From UMGS755 sp045595795 (lineage in GTDB: Bacteria; Bacillota; Clostridia; UBA1381; UBA9506), in the NCBI GenBank assembly GCA_045595795.1, contig JAZOBC010000011.1, forward strand, positions 1 to 21,738: a DNA stretch of 21,738 nt, given 5' to 3'. This document shows positions 21,718 through 21,738 of the stretch, in pieces. Within the stretch, counting starts at the first letter, position 1. Each line of letters opens with the position of its first letter. The translations under genes were made by a program, and so were the position numbers. The notes below the pieces were generated by a model. That model ran no database searches, was not told the DNA's origin, and worked only from the letters and a program-made list of their open reading frames with translations.

Positions 21718-21738
21718 CCGGAAAGCCTTCCCCTTGAG
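21718..21738 (+). repeat. Start of an intergenic repeat cut by the window edge
   Basis: The last bases, ACCGGAAAGCCTTCCCCTTGAG, look like the left half of a palindromic intergenic repeat (CCTTCCCCTTGAGGGGAAGG type) that I recall as common in gut Clostridia genomes. The right half lies outside the window, so this is tentative. Confidence 0.4.

Overview
The window looks like a chromosomal segment of an anaerobic, endospore-forming member of the Firmicutes (class Clostridia). The signs are a Gram-positive-type 16S rRNA 3' end, strong GGAGG ribosome binding sites with consensus sigma-A promoters, a large secreted SLH-domain surface protein, ferredoxin-linked indolepyruvate oxidoreductase, and the Clostridia/Bacilli gene order yabP-yabQ-divIC-S1 protein. 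No phage, CRISPR array or complete insertion sequence is visible; it reads as core genome with some unusual details.

Layout. 1-69 is the last part of a 16S rRNA gene. It ends at a bidirectional terminator (151-183) with no spacer tRNA or 23S after it. aroQ and comF (957-1394 and 203-973, minus) converge on that terminator. Divergent promoters lie between aroQ and pyrG (1663-3264). A strongly expressed 1000-residue SLH protein (3533-6535) follows. Then comes an amino-acid-catabolism operon, iorA-iorB-ACT protein-methionine gamma-lyase-like enzyme (6766-10810). On the minus strand there is an NhaC-type antiporter carrying a DnaJ-like cysteine domain (10878-12665). Next is an apparent six-gene minus-strand operon (18268 down to 12790): rRNA methyltransferase, response regulator, histidine kinase, znuA, znuC, znuB. 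From 18414 the plus strand holds yabP, yabQ, divIC, an S1-domain protein and an MFS transporter. The last 460 bases are non-coding or remnant DNA containing a well-supported structured small RNA gene.

Most notable. (1) The CTP synthase keeps a normal synthetase half, but its glutaminase half has lost the catalytic cysteine (GICLG reads GIGLG) together with several other active-site residues. This predicts an ammonia-dependent enzyme, which is plausible in a cell that ferments amino acids. (2) A roughly 158-nt RNA on the minus strand at 21508-21351 has its own extended -10 promoter, a perfect 13-bp helix closed by its exact 5' end, a long inner helix, a possible pseudoknot and a terminator; I cannot assign it to a family. 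(3) The 16S gene appears unlinked from 23S. (4) The NhaC antiporter carries an apparently extracytoplasmic four-repeat CxxCxxxG domain. (5) A sigma-E-like promoter precedes yabP and a vegetative-type promoter lies inside yabQ, which would separate sporulation and division expression.

All assignments come from reading the sequence and from family knowledge; no search or folding program was run. Start codons were moved from the longest open frame wherever a Shine-Dalgarno sequence decided otherwise.
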